Position numbers and translations under genes: made by a program. From Carallia brachiata (taxonomy: Eukaryota; Streptophyta; Magnoliopsida; Malpighiales; Rhizophoraceae), in the NCBI GenBank assembly GCA_021464245.1, contig JADCRB010000051.1, positions 1-64,000 on the forward strand: 64,000 nucleotides of DNA, read 5' to 3'. Below are positions 1-13,059 of the stretch, in pieces (position 1 is the first letter of the stretch; each line of letters begins with the position of its first letter). Below the pieces are notes generated by a model, which saw only the letters and a program-made list of their open reading frames with translations, did no database searches and was not told the origin of the DNA.

Positions 1-59
1 TATATTGAATTTTTTAAGGAGCAGACTGTTTCGTGAGTTTATGAGATTAGGATATATTT

Positions 60-545
60 AATTCCACGAGAATGATATTTTTTACTTTTAAATCTTTGTA
101 TTTTTTATGTATGAGTGTTAAATTTTTTTTATTTTATTTAAGTTTTAAATTTTCTAATTTTTTACTATATTATAAAAAGTGATTAATCTATTAATAAACA
201 AATTTAACTTGATGAAAATTATTAAAAAAAGTCAAATACGTAAGTTAAATTTTTTTTATCAACAAATATGCACATTAAATATTTTTTTAATTAACAAATA
301 GTCAAATTAAATATATAAAAAGCATACTTTTTGATAAAAAAATTAATTAGTATATTTAAATTTTTTTAAAATAATTTTTTCAAGGTTAGAATCATATTTT
401 TTAATAAATTGATCATTTTTTATTAACGAATGGACTGATTTGATAAAAAATCGAAAAGTTTAGAATTCAAATAAAATTTTAAAAAACTTTAGAACTCATA
501 TATAAAAAAAATGTAAAGATTTAAAATTAAAAAAAATGTCATGTC
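60..545. repeat. AT-rich dispersed repeat, copy 1
   Basis: A very AT-rich block of about 485 bp that aligns in the same order and orientation with 9070-9540. Shared landmarks are 'caacaaatatgcacatta' versus 'aataaatatgcacataaa', a run resembling 'taataaattgatcattttt', and the closing 'aaaaactttagaactcatat' versus 'aaaaagtttagaacttatat'. No open frame, terminal inverted repeat or target duplication is evident, so I call it a dispersed repeat of unknown class. The two copies flank the Mpv17-family gene and its neighbouring MULE. The rest of the window start (1-60) shows nothing recognisable. Confidence 0.6.
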
Positions 546-1320
546 TCTTTAATTCCACTACTTAATTTAACAGAGATTGATCCCATGATTTTTTAGGTTA
601 CAGGAGGTTTTTGTAATAGTGAATAGTTGCTTTCATAAATTTTTTCAATGCAACTATTAATTTTTATTTTTTCAGTTTTTTTCAGTTGAATTTTGATTTT
701 TTTGGTTGTGTCGCATAAATCATGTCAATAAGTTGAAAAACATGTTTGATCGTATCGAATAGCTCCAAAATAATTAAATTTCATTAAAAAATAAGATTAT
801 AAAACTCAAATAAGAAAATAAAAAATAACTATATTACATTAAAAATATCTATCATGATTTATGTCTCTAATAAAATATCTATAATTGCTTGAAGGCAATT
901 ATTGAACGGATTTTTCAAGCTAATTTAGGAACGACAGAAATTGAATCTCTTAGAATTTGGGATGGATCCCTACTTGGCATTGACACTTTACTCTAAGCTG
1001 ATCTTGCGGGAGCAGCTGCGTCAAGAAGCGGCTAGTCTCCATTTTCTTTCTTGAACTAAGTTTTAGACACAGATAAAATATTCATTAAAAAATAAATGTG
1101 TAACTAGATATTAATTTTGTGTAATTAGATTGATAAAATGTGTAACAATAAAAATAAATATATCATATATCTTTGTTTTATTCAACCAATTTTTAATTTA
1201 GTATAACCTAATTAACAAAACGTAAAATAACCAAAAAAAAATATTTTACCTCTTTATTTTACTTTTGCACAAAGTTTCAAAGCAGTTGCACTAAATTAAC
1301 GTTTCTTTGCACTTTGACTC
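546..1320. other. Intergenic stretch without a recognised gene
   Basis: AT-rich intergenic DNA. A slightly GC-richer patch around 950-1050 could be an old coding or repeat remnant, but no frame in it gave a recognisable protein. The last ten bases (CATACTATGA) form the left target-site duplication of the MULE that follows. Confidence 0.5.
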
Positions 1321-1329
1321 ATACTATGA

Positions 1330-2643
1330 GGGTAAATTACATTTTACACCATCTATTTATGGGGTAATTACCACTTATACTAATGGTTTTCAGAAATTAC
1401 AAAAAATATCATTTGACTAACGGAAGTCAATGCAAACAAAATTTGTAAAAAGACAAAAATGCCTCCTATATATTTAAAAGACAGAAAAACTAATTTACAT
1501 TTCACAACACAGCCGCCTCCTGAAACTCTTCTTCTCTTTGGTAATTTTTTAGGTAATATCGAAACCATCTATCGATCCAACACAAACCCAATGAAATCAG
1601 TACTTTTTTCGCTGAAATTTGTGAGTTTTTCGTAGTTCTTTTTCTTCCTTATAGATATATTGATGTGTTTTTCTTCTTTTTCATTGATTCGAAAAGTGAG
1701 AGTTTTGTTCCAACTTGGGGTTTCAATGGAAAGTAGTGTATAGATTGTTTATAGCTTGCAAGGTTAGAGTTTTCTTCGATTTATGAACAAAATATAGTCT
1801 TATTATAGTTTTGGTACCACTGACATGTTCGAAAGTAATTGTTTATTTAATGAGATTAGCTTTTTAGGTTTGTTTTTTAGAAAAGTGGGGTCTGAGAGCT
1901 TTTTTGTTGATTAATTTATTAATTGTCGTGGGTTTGTATCTAGTGCCATTATTTTAACTTTATTGTTCAACTTTTATGGACAGAGGGAAGCAGGATGTTG
2001 ACGTTCAGTTTGGAGCCAAGGAAGAGAGAGATGATATAGTCGACAAAGATTTAGCCACGTTCATTGATATCATGTGGATGTGTAAGAAATTGTTCGATAT
2101 AGAGAAGAGAGGACTTGGACTAATGAGTCAAAAGACTTACGAATTAGTAGTGAAATGGAGTTTGTGCTTCATAGTTAATTGAGTTTGTGCTTGATTGGGA
2201 CATATTTGCTGTAGGTGGGTAGGAGAAGCAGAAAGGTTGAAAGGCTAAAGAAAAAATTGAAAAATTTGAAGAAAAAAGTACTAATTTTGTTGTGAAAAGC
2301 TTATGAGATTTGAGATTGTTGAAGAATTTTTATAATCGTCCTTAAATTTCTAGCTTTGGTGATTTCTAGTCACTGGTTTCATTTGTCTTGTATGTGGATT
2401 TATGTACTTTTACAATCTAAACGATCATTTTAGGTTCAGATATAATTGAGGGCATTGTTGTCACTTTTAAACATTTATAATGACAGTATTGTAATATAAT
2501 CAAACTTTAACTAACGGCAGATGACTATATGGTGTTTTTTGTTACCGGAAATATAACTACATAGTATTCTTTATAATTTATGAAAACCATTGGTATAAGT
2601 GGTAATTACCCCCTAAATAGATGGTGTAAAACTTAATTTACCC
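1330..2643. mobile_element. Non-autonomous Mutator-like element (MULE), 1.3 kb
   Basis: The two ends are inverted repeats of roughly 75-80 bp. The left end reads 'gggtaaattacattttacac' and the right end, on the other strand, reads 'gggtaaattaagttttacac'; both continue through 'accatctattta', 'ggggtaattaccacttata' and 'aatggtttTca' (capital T at a slightly variable position). The 9-bp sequence ATACTATGA (10 bp with a leading C) lies directly outside both ends, at 1321-1329 and 2645-2653. A 9-10 bp duplication plus long TIRs is diagnostic of Mutator-like elements. No transposase is visible inside, so the element is non-autonomous. The interior holds a short open frame (1976-2182, 68 codons, charged, not recognised) and leader-like sequence, so captured host DNA is possible but unproven. 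Confidence 0.85.
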
Positions 2644-2653
2644 CATACTATGA

Positions 2654-4695
2654 ATATTTTATATGGGTCTAAAATTTTTTTTGTTTGTTTTTTGATTATT
2701 TACTGTTTTTTCCTTTCACTATCATCATAAAAAAAAAAAAACCCAAATGCGAGTTGTATGTGGTGAGGCCAATCTCATACTCTTTACAATGTGCTCCATT
2801 CTAAAGTTCTCATCAGAAGTTATTGATTCGAATACAACTTTCGACAATTTCATGTCTACATTTGTTATTGACATGTATCACTCGTTAGGCCAAAGCCAAA
2901 TGAGTTTTCTCTCTTATTCTTTATAGTATTCGTATAGATATAGATTTTGTTTGTCAACAAATCATTCTACTTATCAGAGTTTTATTACTAACTTGTTTTA
3001 CATTTGAATTGCATTGTTCTCACGTTTTAGTTTGAAATTTTACATGTGTGGTGAGTCTATTTTTTATTCACATGAAAAACTTATGCAAGGAAGTTTTCTA
3101 AACTAATTCTAATGTTGATGATTCTTCTCTCTCTCTCTCTCTCTCTTGTTAATTACTAAGTACTAACAACTGTTTTTGACCAACCAAAAAAAAAAATTCT
3201 GACAACTACAAAATATACCGTCCAAAAAAACCGTAAAGGGTATTACTAGTTTTGGCAACTTATCTTCGAAATTCACGTAATTTAAGTAAAATTAATTTTG
3301 CGCGGTAGTATGCAATGCAACAATTATACCATATTACCATTTATCCTTCTTTTAATCAATTGATTGCATTCTCGGTATCATCTAATGCTTTTTTATTTTT
3401 ATAGTTTGTACGTTTGAATTTCAAGGTTAAGCCACAATTCCTCATTCGTTGGCCCTTTCTCAAGGAGCAAAAGGTTTGCTTTCAGCAATGAAGCCTGTTA
3501 TACGTCCTCAATTTGGCAAACAGTTTCTTTTTGTTTTTTAAGTTACAATTTAAGCTCGAAAGATTAAGAAATAAGAATAGAGTCACTAAAATTTAAATGT
3601 AAGATTAAAAAGTTTTAATAAATTGTCTCAACTGATTGTACTAAAAGAACGAGACAAACCTTTCCTCTTTCCCACGGATGATGTTGCCAAAATCATTGAT
3701 ACCATCAATGACGTTCAAGGAGACGATCAAGCCGGATAGAGGTGTTTCCTAGAATGGCAGCCAGCTGCGTTGTTTATTCACATGCAGGGCAGGGCTCGTT
3801 TGCTCTACGAGAACAAACAAGTATCATGGAGGGCCAGACCCAGTTGTTAAAAATAAAAAGCAAAGCAAATGACTATTTACCAATTTTTATTTTCAGGCCA
3901 TATTCCGAGAAATGGTGATATCCTATTTGAAAAGAGTTGCATGACATGACAAAAATTCTCTTTCGCGAGTTATCAAACTGGGTTATGATCATTGAGTGCA
4001 AATTTGTGACCCTCATTTTTAATCTAATTATGTATTAAACACCTATAAATATACGATAAACGCCAGTAGAATATTGCTGTTTCGAAAAATGTAACATAGA
4101 TGAACAGAAATTCCGTGGAACTTATTTACTCCTTTGAATCAAAGAAGACATGTAATTGGATTGACATATTCATTTGTGACATCTAATTAGTTTAACAACC
4201 CCTTCCTTGCCAATGAATATGCTTGCAAATTCTTCAGAAAAAGGGACTAAAATTTCCAGACCATGATCCATGGGGGATACTGATCTATACAAGAACCCCA
4301 AGAGAGTTATATTATTATCTTATAATTATATACGCAATTTTTAGCATTAAATAGCACGATTCTGTCCAGTCAAAAAAAAAATAAAAATTACAAAAATAAC
4401 ACGATTCTGTCAGGTAGCGGCTACACCATGTAAAACCACATAAGAATTCCACACATACACCTGCAAGTAACATATCTGCAAATATACACGATAACCAGCC
4501 TCCAGCATCTTCATGCATTGCCCGGTTTCGCGTTAGGCCCCGACCACTGCAATATATGCTCAGCTCTCGGCTCTTACAATCAAATAGAGCAGTACTGTCC
4601 TCTTCTCGTTCTTCTTGAACTTGTTTGATTTTTTTTTTCTACTCCTGATATTAGAAATGAAATTACATGGGAATATCAAAACATTTGATGTGGTC
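2654..4695. other. Intergenic region downstream of the Mpv17-family gene
   Basis: No gene recognised. It contains a short (CT)n microsatellite at about 3124-3146. A GC-richer patch at 3660-3850 has short open stretches but no identifiable product. The sequence from about 4300 to 4695 probably includes the 3' untranslated region of the minus-strand gene that follows, although I see no decisive polyadenylation signal. Confidence 0.45.
3124..3146. repeat. (CT)n microsatellite
   Basis: A perfect run of about eleven CT dinucleotides in AT-rich intergenic DNA. It is typical of plant simple repeats and has no visible functional context. Confidence 0.9.
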
Positions 4696-7600
4696 TTACA
4701 TATAACAATATGCTAAAGCATGAAACAGTTCCTTCTGTACCTCAGTAGGTCCTTTGGACAGGGAACTGGAACTAACTTCAGATGATGCCTCAGATAATCT
4801 TGCTTCTGATTTTTCATTTGAGTAACTGAAAAAGGTTACAAGAAATACCAGTGTTAGACCCTTATCAAAAACCAAATAAGAATAAGTTTAAACAAGACTA
4901 GATCTTGAGGCTCATTCAAATATTCATTGATGAACAGTTTTACAACTTTTATTCCCATTTCCTTTTTGTCAAAACGCCAAAAAAGATTTAAAAAAAAAAA
5001 AAAGAAATTAGAGAATAATGGGTATATTTCAAATAGGTACAAAGAGAAAATGACAAAACAATTCAAGGACAGAAAGGATGGTTTGGCTTCATTCTACCAA
5101 AGTGAGGACCTCAAGTTTCCAACAAATTCTATCCACACACCTATTGCTGGCATGGCATACACCACAAAATAGAGAGAAGAAAAATCAAAGGTTTTAAATC
5201 ATTTTTCAGAAGTGGGACCTCCAGAGTGGGCAGCTTTAAATTTCTCAAAAAACAAGAAATATAGAATAAAGGAAGAGCAAGACAACAGACAAGTACATAG
5301 AATACAAACAAGACCACAGATTCCTAAGCTTTCATTTCACAGAACCCAGACCACAAATGTACCAGCTTATCAGCCAGAATAATAGGCACCAACTATTATT
5401 TGACTCCTTTTTTATTTCTTCATTTTGAATTTGTTATCCAAAAAATTTAAATTGTTAGGTAAAACTGCATACATCTGACCTTTTCCTACATTCTAAAGTG
5501 TGGGAGCCTCATGGAATGCCGTTTTTCTTTCGAGAATATCTAAATTGCTCACAAAATTATCGGCCAGTGACTCATCTAGCCTTCAGCTATCCTAACCAGA
5601 TTTCCTCGAATAAGCAGAGTTTCTGCAGTCCTTGATAGGGCAATTCCTAAAAATTCACACTTACGTGGAAAGTATCGTCACCCAAATGAGTTCTACGCAG
5701 TCCACCCAAAGGAGTCTTTGTTGTACAGGTATCACCCCATATGTAATCAGATGAGCAAATGGCCAAAGTTTCCAGCCCGCCTTCACAGAAAACCACATTA
5801 TAACAATACAAAATTAAGTTGAGTTGTAAACACGGAAAAATCATCAATGAAGAGCATAAATTTCCAACAAATGATAAAATGACAACCAAAACACGAGATC
5901 AAGCAGAAAATCAAGCCGAGTACTTGACCACTTTGAACACAAAAGCAACCAAACCAACTGAAATCAGTACTACATCTGGTCTAAGGTGAAAGTGAAATGT
6001 AAAATTCTCAAGAACTGTGAAATACAAGCTAGATAGGCTTCGATTAAACAAATATAATGTAGTCAAATAAGCTTGCCTGAAATTTCCACAAATAGACTGC
6101 AAAAGCAATGAACAAGAAATAGCTTACATATAAAATCAAGCCCCTGCCATGTGAAGAAGAATTAAGCTTTATAGGACTTAGTTTTAGACAACTAACCGTA
6201 TATATAAATGGAAAATTTTGGAAACAATAGAACATTATTTGCAAAGTGCAGAGTTCAGATGATCTCGCTCTTCAAATTCCCATTGCGAGCACGAGGAAAT
6301 AATGGGAATAATTGATCCAAAGTTCGGTTGCAGAAAACAGATAAAAGCAAAGTTACAGGGATAAGATCTGAAGTTCTCTTACAGTTAGCATTGGCCAAAA
6401 TGTAGCCTTCAATTCATTGAAGATAGTGACAGGGGAATCTAGACGCAACAATCCAACAACTGTGTAATAAATGCTGTTCCAAACCGCTGACCATGCAGTT
6501 TGATCGAAAGCCACTTTCACAGGAACAACCCACCATTCTTTGAATGGGAAAAGCGCCTAGAAGAAAAGGAAATTAACTCAACAGTGACTCAAGTGGCTGA
6601 ATCTAACTAACCCACCATAAAAAATTGGCAGTAAGGAGTCACCTCACAAAACTGATAATAGAAATGTGAAAGGGATCCATGTAATGTAAAGCCAACAAGG
6701 CCTGATCTAAACGTTCGGGCACGGTCAAACTCGAAGAGTGGTTTGCCTTCATAGCACTACAGATGTACCAAGAATTGTGGCAAATAAGAATTAAGGACAA
6801 TTAATCAAAATATCAAGATACAAACATTTACTTCCCATATCACTAACCTGCGCAACCCAATCCCCTATAGAGTAAACCACTCCACTAATGACCATTTTTG
6901 CAAAAACTGGGTTTGTCTTGAGAGCTTCCTCATAAGCACTCCAGTTGTGTTGAGGCGCATATCTTAGAATTTCATAAAGTGTCCAGCCCTAATAGGGAAA
7001 AGAAGAAATGAAATTTATCAAAGAACAAGTAGATTAAAATCAAGGAAAGTTCAGAAATTCAGAAACAAATCAAACATAAGTCATACAACCAATAGTGAAA
7101 GAAAGTTAGTAACACTAAGATGAGGAACGAATTAGTTTGTTTAGCAGAACATAAAAGATGAAAAGGGAGGAACAAAAAAACCAAAATGAATGTTAGACAC
7201 AAGGAACAGTGAATTCACTCACTTTTGAATTGAAAACCAAAAATTTTAACTCTTTTTTTATTACATCAGCAACATTTCCGAGGCATTTTCTAATAAGATC
7301 TTAATTGCACATCAATTACTGTCTTCTTGCCAAAACATCCAGTAATTCCTCAATCAAAGATTGACACATACTGCCTACAGTTCTATTAAATAAAAACATG
7401 AATCCCCAGTGATAAGTCCTTGAAAATATGTGGTCAAGGAAGTTCTCTTATGTAGCAAAACTGACAAATAAGTGTCAAGATTTCTGTCTTCCTCCTCTAA
7501 CTCATGTTTAGCAGCATCGCAATTCAACCACATCATGATGCTTGTTCGAGCAATGTCAGTTCGCCTACTTCTATAACAATTAGCGAGTCACAGCATGCTC

Positions 7601-8826
7601 CATTCAAGGACAACCAAGGATGACTATACTCATTGTTTTGTGATTTCTTCAAATATAATGAATGTAGATCACAATTTCTTCCACAATAACAAGTTCCTTC
7701 CAATCACAAAATCCTTGAAAGCAATTTTATTCTTCAATCATTCAAAACTGCCTACCAATCACTATAGATTATCAACACAAGAGGAGTATGATCTCAATGC
7801 CATATCACACTCTCTAGGCACCATGCCTCAGAACATCTACAATGGATCCAAGCATCTATTTCCGAACAAACTAGAGCAAAATCAATTTCACTCCAGATCC
7901 TAAGCATAGCTCCAGTAGAATTTAATAAATTAAGTCAACTACAATAAATCCTCTACAAAGAGAGGCCAAAAACCAGTTCAGCCAGGCAAAAACTTAGTAA
8001 CTCTAGCCAATTCAAAAACAAAAAACGGATCTTTAAACTGCGAAATAACAAGTGAATGAGCAAATTTTATATCCTTGAACAAACTTTCCACAATTATTAA
8101 CATCTTTGGAACATGAGGATGTTACAAACAAAAGCTTGTTGAATTGTTGTAGACGAGAAGTAACTAAGAGAAACAAAAACAAGTTTAAGACCAATTAGGC
8201 TACTGATGCATAAAATAAAGAACCAACAAAATAGAAATAAAATTGACACGCCAAATCCCAAAATTGCTGCACCAAAAGAAACAAGACATCTAGAACACAA
8301 AATTACAGATGATAAATCAAATACTCACATGCCAGTAATCATGATCAATGGTAAGCAACTTGGTGATAGCGTAAGTACCCGCAGCAAGAACAATCGTAGC
8401 ATTAATAGTTCTATCTATTAACCTTTCCATTTCCAGTTCTGTTTCCGCAGTCTCCCCAACAACAGAGCTGGAAGAAGCTGAGGAGAACCCTTCAAAAGAC
8501 AGCTGCCCTTCAGTGCCACCACCGAACCCGCTGACCTGAGCCGCCGGCCCCAACTCGGTCCCCTCTCTCTCCACCTGACATACAACCACTCCCTCTTGCT
8601 GGTCCGTGCTGTCCCCACTCTGCACTGGGATAACATCAAACTCTTCTTGAACAATTGAGTTCAAGATCCAATTTTTATCAGTTTTCTGCCTGTTTTTCAG
8701 ATAAACAGAGATCTGGGGTAGCTTTGATCCAAGAAAGAGAGAATTTTGAAGGGATTTTGAGGTGGGTTTTCTGGGTTTGAATAGATAGAGAAGGCCGCGA
8801 GGAGAAATAGTGTGCAGAGAAGCCAT
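4696..8826 (-). CDS. Mpv17/PMP22-family membrane protein, probably plastid-targeted, six exons
   Basis: The protein belongs to the Mpv17/PMP22 family of small multi-spanning organelle membrane proteins; its biochemical role in plants is not settled. Exons, in transcript order on the minus strand: 8826-8329, 6988-6848, 6756-6643, 6556-6383, 5780-5665, 4825-4696. Every intron is GT-AG and the joined frame is open for 390 codons. The first about 70 residues are rich in S, T, K and R with few acidic residues, as in a chloroplast transit peptide. An acidic linker follows, then the family core: DHDYWHGWTLYEILRYAP, VVYSIGDWVAQ, then AGWKLWPFAHLITYGVIPVQ and LLWVDCVELIWVTILST across exon 5, and a hydrophilic tail ending CYM. 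I chose the ATG at 8826 (MASLHTIS); the frame stays open upstream but has no ATG. The layout matches Arabidopsis proteins such as those of the At4g03410/At5g19750 group. It looks intact and is the only convincing host gene in the window. Confidence 0.9.
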
Positions 8827-9069
8827 TGCTGGTTTCACTGAGTTGAGGCTATGGGAGGAACTTGTTTGGGTTTGCACGGTTAACACAATCTAATTGCTTG
8901 TTTCTCCGAGTAGGAAGATGTCAGAAAAAGCTGCATTTATTTGGTGGGCTGACGGGGCACTCTAATCCGAGGAAACATGGAACACGTTTCTGCAAATTTG
9001 GCCACATGATGATCGGTCGTGATGATTAGGATTATTATTCAACTAAAACTAATTAGTTTGAATGCAGGA

Positions 9070-9540
9070 TATATAATTTTAAATTTTAAATTTTTGTATT
9101 TATTTATATAAATTTTTTTGTGATATTTTATTAGAATATTAAATTTTTTAATTTTTTATTAAATTAGTTTTTTATTTATAAAAAGTAGTCAATTTATTAA
9201 TAAATGAGTTTAAATTAATAAAAATTATTTAAAAAATATCAAATAAATGAATTAAATATTTTTTATTAATAAATATGCACATAAAATATTTTTTAATTAA
9301 TAAATATATGAATTAAATATGTAAAATACATATTTTTTATGAAAAAAATTATCAATTAGTGTATTTAACTTTTTTTTAAATAATTTTTGTAAGGTCAAAA
9401 TCATTTTTTAATAGATTGATCACTTTTCGTTAACAATTAGACTCATTTGGTGCGAAATTAAAAGATTTAAAAATCAAATGAAATTTTAAAAAAGTTTAGA
9501 ACTTATATGTAAAAACTTATAAAGATTTAAAACTTATAAA
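9070..9540. repeat. AT-rich dispersed repeat, copy 2
   Basis: The second copy of the repeat at 60-545, in the same orientation. It has the same succession of T/A-rich blocks and the same closing segment before 'aaagatttaaaacttat'. It lies just upstream of the Mpv17-family gene. No coding capacity is visible. Confidence 0.6.
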
Positions 9541-12011
9541 ATGGATATCTCGTTTGAAAATCATAGTTTTACAAATCGAATCGATCCGATCACTTAGATC
9601 AAAAAATTGATAAGCAAGTAGCTGGATTGATTCAGTTTTGTCATAGAATTGAGGTAGGAAACGAACTACTTTAAAATTGTTAGAACAAACTTAAACTGGC
9701 TTGAATTAGTGAAGGTGAATTTATTTCTCTAACAACAATTCAGTTTTATTTATTTTGATTAAAAATGAAGGTGAATCACATTTATTTATATTAATTAGAA
9801 ATATAGTATTTTTAAATCATATGATGATTTTATAATATTTTATTTTTAGATATAAATAATTTATTAATAACTCTGTAATATTTTGTTTTTAATATGAATG
9901 CTCTATTGATTCATTTAATTAAGAAATGATTTTAAATATATTGCACTTTAATTCTATTTTGGTTGTAAGTAAACTTATATTCTATTTTTATATGATTATA
10001 CTGATTGTTTATTATTAAAAAGTGATAAATTATAAATATTTATTATCATTTTATTAAATAAGAATTAACTTTCATGTTCAACTGTCAGGTTACCGTTTGG
10101 ACCACTAACCTATTAACTTAATTTTCTCAACGGTTCAATAACGATTCAAGTTTTAAAAGTATGTTTAAAATAAAATAATAGGTCAAATGCATTTAATTCT
10201 CTATGTTTTACATTTTCTTTTTGTAGTTTAAATTTGGACATTAAATTCTCTTATTATTTTAATTTTTGTAATTTACTTCCTTAGTCAAAATTTTGATGAA
10301 TTTATTAATAAAAATTGATTAAAATCATATTGTTTTGTAATTATTAATTGATTTTTTTACCAAAATTTTCAAAATGTCATATATTTTTTAAATTGAATTT
10401 CGATATATACTTGATTACAGTTAACATAATATACTTCATAATTTTTGTTATTTTCAATATACTGCGTAAGTTGATATAAAAGTGTTTAAAACAGTACTAT
10501 CATCAACTTTTATGTAAGAATATAATAAAATTCTTGTGATTACAAAATAACTTGTAGTCAATCTCTTAATAGAAGTAACAAATAATTGTTAGAGAGTTAA
10601 TTATTAAAATTGAAAATCATAAAAAAGTTTATTAGTTAAATTAAAATCACAAAAATGTAAAACGTAAAATTAAAAAAAATTATAAAAGTCTAAATGCATT
10701 TAAATCTAAAATACTATAGGTAGATAGTTGAATTTGTAAAAGATAAATTAACAAATATTGTTAAATGTATATTACTATTTATTGTTTTCCATTGGATCCA
10801 TTGGAAATCATCGCAGACAACTTACGCGTAATTGTCAGATGGAATGCAGAGGATCGAGTCAGTTTTATTAGGATGAACGCCATCCACATGAGAAGGCACA
10901 TCAAAAATAAATATTTAAGTTCTGTTTTCGTAGATTAGTACTAGAAATTTGTCATAAAAATAAATATTTCAGTCCAGTGTCAATTTAAGCTTCGTTTTTG
11001 TTGCTGTTATGTTTAATATCTAGGCACTAGTGTTGGGGCATAAGGATGTGGCTTGGCTACGCATTAAACAACAGTATATGGTTGTTCGAGTTTTTCGCAT
11101 TTTAATTTTTGAGTAGCAAAACATTTGTTTGGTATAGTTAGATAAAATTATCACTTAAAATATTAATTTGATAGTTATTTGATGTGTCTTTATTTGTTAT
11201 GACTCATGTTCAACTTTGAGCGTTGAATTTCGCTCACCTAGTTGACACTATAATTAGACGTGAAGAAGATCCGTCAAGTTCAACAATACTTGGATCGTGG
11301 GTTTTCTTATTATGAGTAGTTGAACAAGAATCAAACAAACGAAAATTACTTTGATTTCAATTCACATATTCAATAACTGTTGTACTCACAATAAATTTTT
11401 TGACAAAAAAATAATTAGAAAAAATTATGTTAAAAAAAGTACAGTTATATAAAATTAATAAAATAATATAAATTTTATTATAATAATATAAAAAAATCAC
11501 ATTATTTTATTAGTCCGTATTATTTTTTTTTTAAAGTATATCGACTTTGAGGAGCAATAAGCACAAATAATTAGCTCAATAAAGCAATCAAAATGATGGC
11601 TTATAAGATCATTTTATCTTTTAAAAATTTGACCTAAAAAGTGGATAATTGCAAGTAAATATAAAGGAGAGTTCTTTTGCATTAACAATTTTCTGGAAAA
11701 AAAAATTTCTGGACCACATTAGGTGTAAGAAAGACGGCATCATATAAAGACAAACCCAATTATGGTCAATATTATTAAAAAACAAAAAAAAACTCCATGT
11801 GAATTATCTCAAGCACTCACATAATCTATGTCCAATTGTCCATGTGACGATTTTTGTTTTCTTGCCTACTTGGCTTCACAAATAGTTCTATTACTCTGCT
11901 TAATTTCATAAATAATTTAAAATAATTATATAATTTTTTTAATAATATTTAATAATTTAATTTTTTAAATTTAATTATCAATATACATATTAATTTGATC
12001 ATGTTTTAATT
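9541..12011. other. Gene-poor AT-rich intergenic region
   Basis: No gene recognised. It contains a possible fold-back repeat (about 10165-10705, separate entry). A GC-richer patch near 10790-10880 and a stretch near 11210-11340 are less AT-biased and may be remnants of old repeats, but neither gives a recognisable product. The region ends at the single N at 12012. Confidence 0.5.
10165..10705. repeat. Possible fold-back/MITE-like repeat
   Basis: The ends share inverted similarity. The left side contains 'tcaaatgcatttaattc' followed by 'tgttttacattttctttttg'; the right side, on the other strand, contains 'taaatgcatttagac' followed by 'cgttttacatttttgtgatt'. No clean target duplication was found and the match is interrupted, so this is only a weak candidate for a decayed MITE. 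Confidence 0.35.
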
Positions 12012-12012
12012 N
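12012..12012. other. Single ambiguous base, probable contig join
   Basis: One N separates extremely AT-rich DNA from an abruptly GC-richer, coding-like stretch. The other N in the window (56588) lies exactly between two overlapping sequence ends, so this N may also mark a join rather than a sequenced base. Confidence 0.6.
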
Positions 12013-12190
12013 CGCAGTCAACAACATCTCGAAGCTCAAACTAAAAGGCAAGTGCTTGATTACGACAATCAGCGAGAAGCTCGTGCGAGACTACAAGGCG
12101 AGGAGCACTTTCAAGGCCACCATTGAATGGAAACTAGTAGGCAAGATCTGTTTTAGAAAAGACGTTGTTAGATCAGAAACCCATAGTTAA
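12013..12190 (+). pseudogene. Short coding-like fragment of unknown identity
   Basis: Starting directly after the N, one frame is open for 58 codons to a TAA at 12188-12190. It begins AVNNISKLKLKGKCLITT and is rich in K, R and E with a balanced codon composition unlike the surrounding AT-rich DNA. No start codon is present and nothing recognisable follows. It may be an exon or gene fragment truncated by the assembly join or by a rearrangement. I do not recognise the protein. Confidence 0.3.
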
Positions 12191-13059
12191 CATCGAGAGA
12201 AATTAAGAAAAAACATGCATGGTTTTGAGATTGGGTCCATATGGTCCTCTCTGTCGACGCCTTAATTTGCCCACATAAGAAAACTAAGGTACTGCAACAA
12301 AATTACTCCAATAGAAGAGAATAATTACATAACTAAAACATTAAAGAATAAAGAAACCCAAGCAATACCTTCATTGAATCCACCTGGCCATAACTGCTAG
12401 AGACACAGAAATAGCTAGATGTCTTAAATGCTCGATAACACATTCTAGCCACCCCCATCCTTAATTTATACTACTTTTTTTGGGTCCAAAATAATCAGTT
12501 TTGGAAGGAAACCAATGAGGAGACCGTTGATTAAGACTAGCTAATTGAATGAAAATGTCAAATAATTAGGTAGTTACACCCTGCAAAACCCTGGTCCTAG
12601 AGTGATAATGGTTTGCTGCCAATAACCCCTTGCTCGTTCACTTTTCCTTTCAAGGAGTAAATGTACCCCACGTTTTGGGGGCCGGGTCATTACCTGCAAT
12701 TTTTTGTATCAATTTTGTATTTTTTTTGGAATAAAATGGTGGTGTGGCTTCATCATCTAAGGAGCCACAAATAATTAATGAATTATGATTTTATGAAATG
12801 AAAGTATGTCCCCAATTGTGGCAAAATGGCACATTTAAATAACAACATTCCTATGTTATGTAATTAATCATTTATGACATGACTCGGGAAAAAATTTTGT
12901 TGGGTTAATTTGTTGAAAAAAAAATATTGTCGTGTGAAAAATTTCAGACACTCATTTTAATTCAGAAAAAAAAATTACAAGCGAAGAAAGGACATGGTTT
13001 TAGAGGCTGAGGTTTTTAGCTTGACAAAGTGTCCCAATAGTAATAAATTTGCAACGTTT
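12191..13059. other. Intergenic, nothing recognised
   Basis: Moderately AT-rich DNA without a supported gene, inverted repeat or RNA gene. Short A/T runs only. Confidence 0.45.

Noticed and set aside
5647..5889. 80-codon minus-strand frame over 5647-5889
   Set aside because: It is the out-of-frame reading of exon 5 of the Mpv17-family gene plus intron; the correct frame gives the AGWKLWPFAHL segment.
8827..8886. N-terminal extension of the Mpv17-family protein from a GTG at 8886
   Set aside because: The upstream codon is GTG, not ATG. Plant nuclear genes start at ATG, and the ATG at 8826 begins a good transit peptide.
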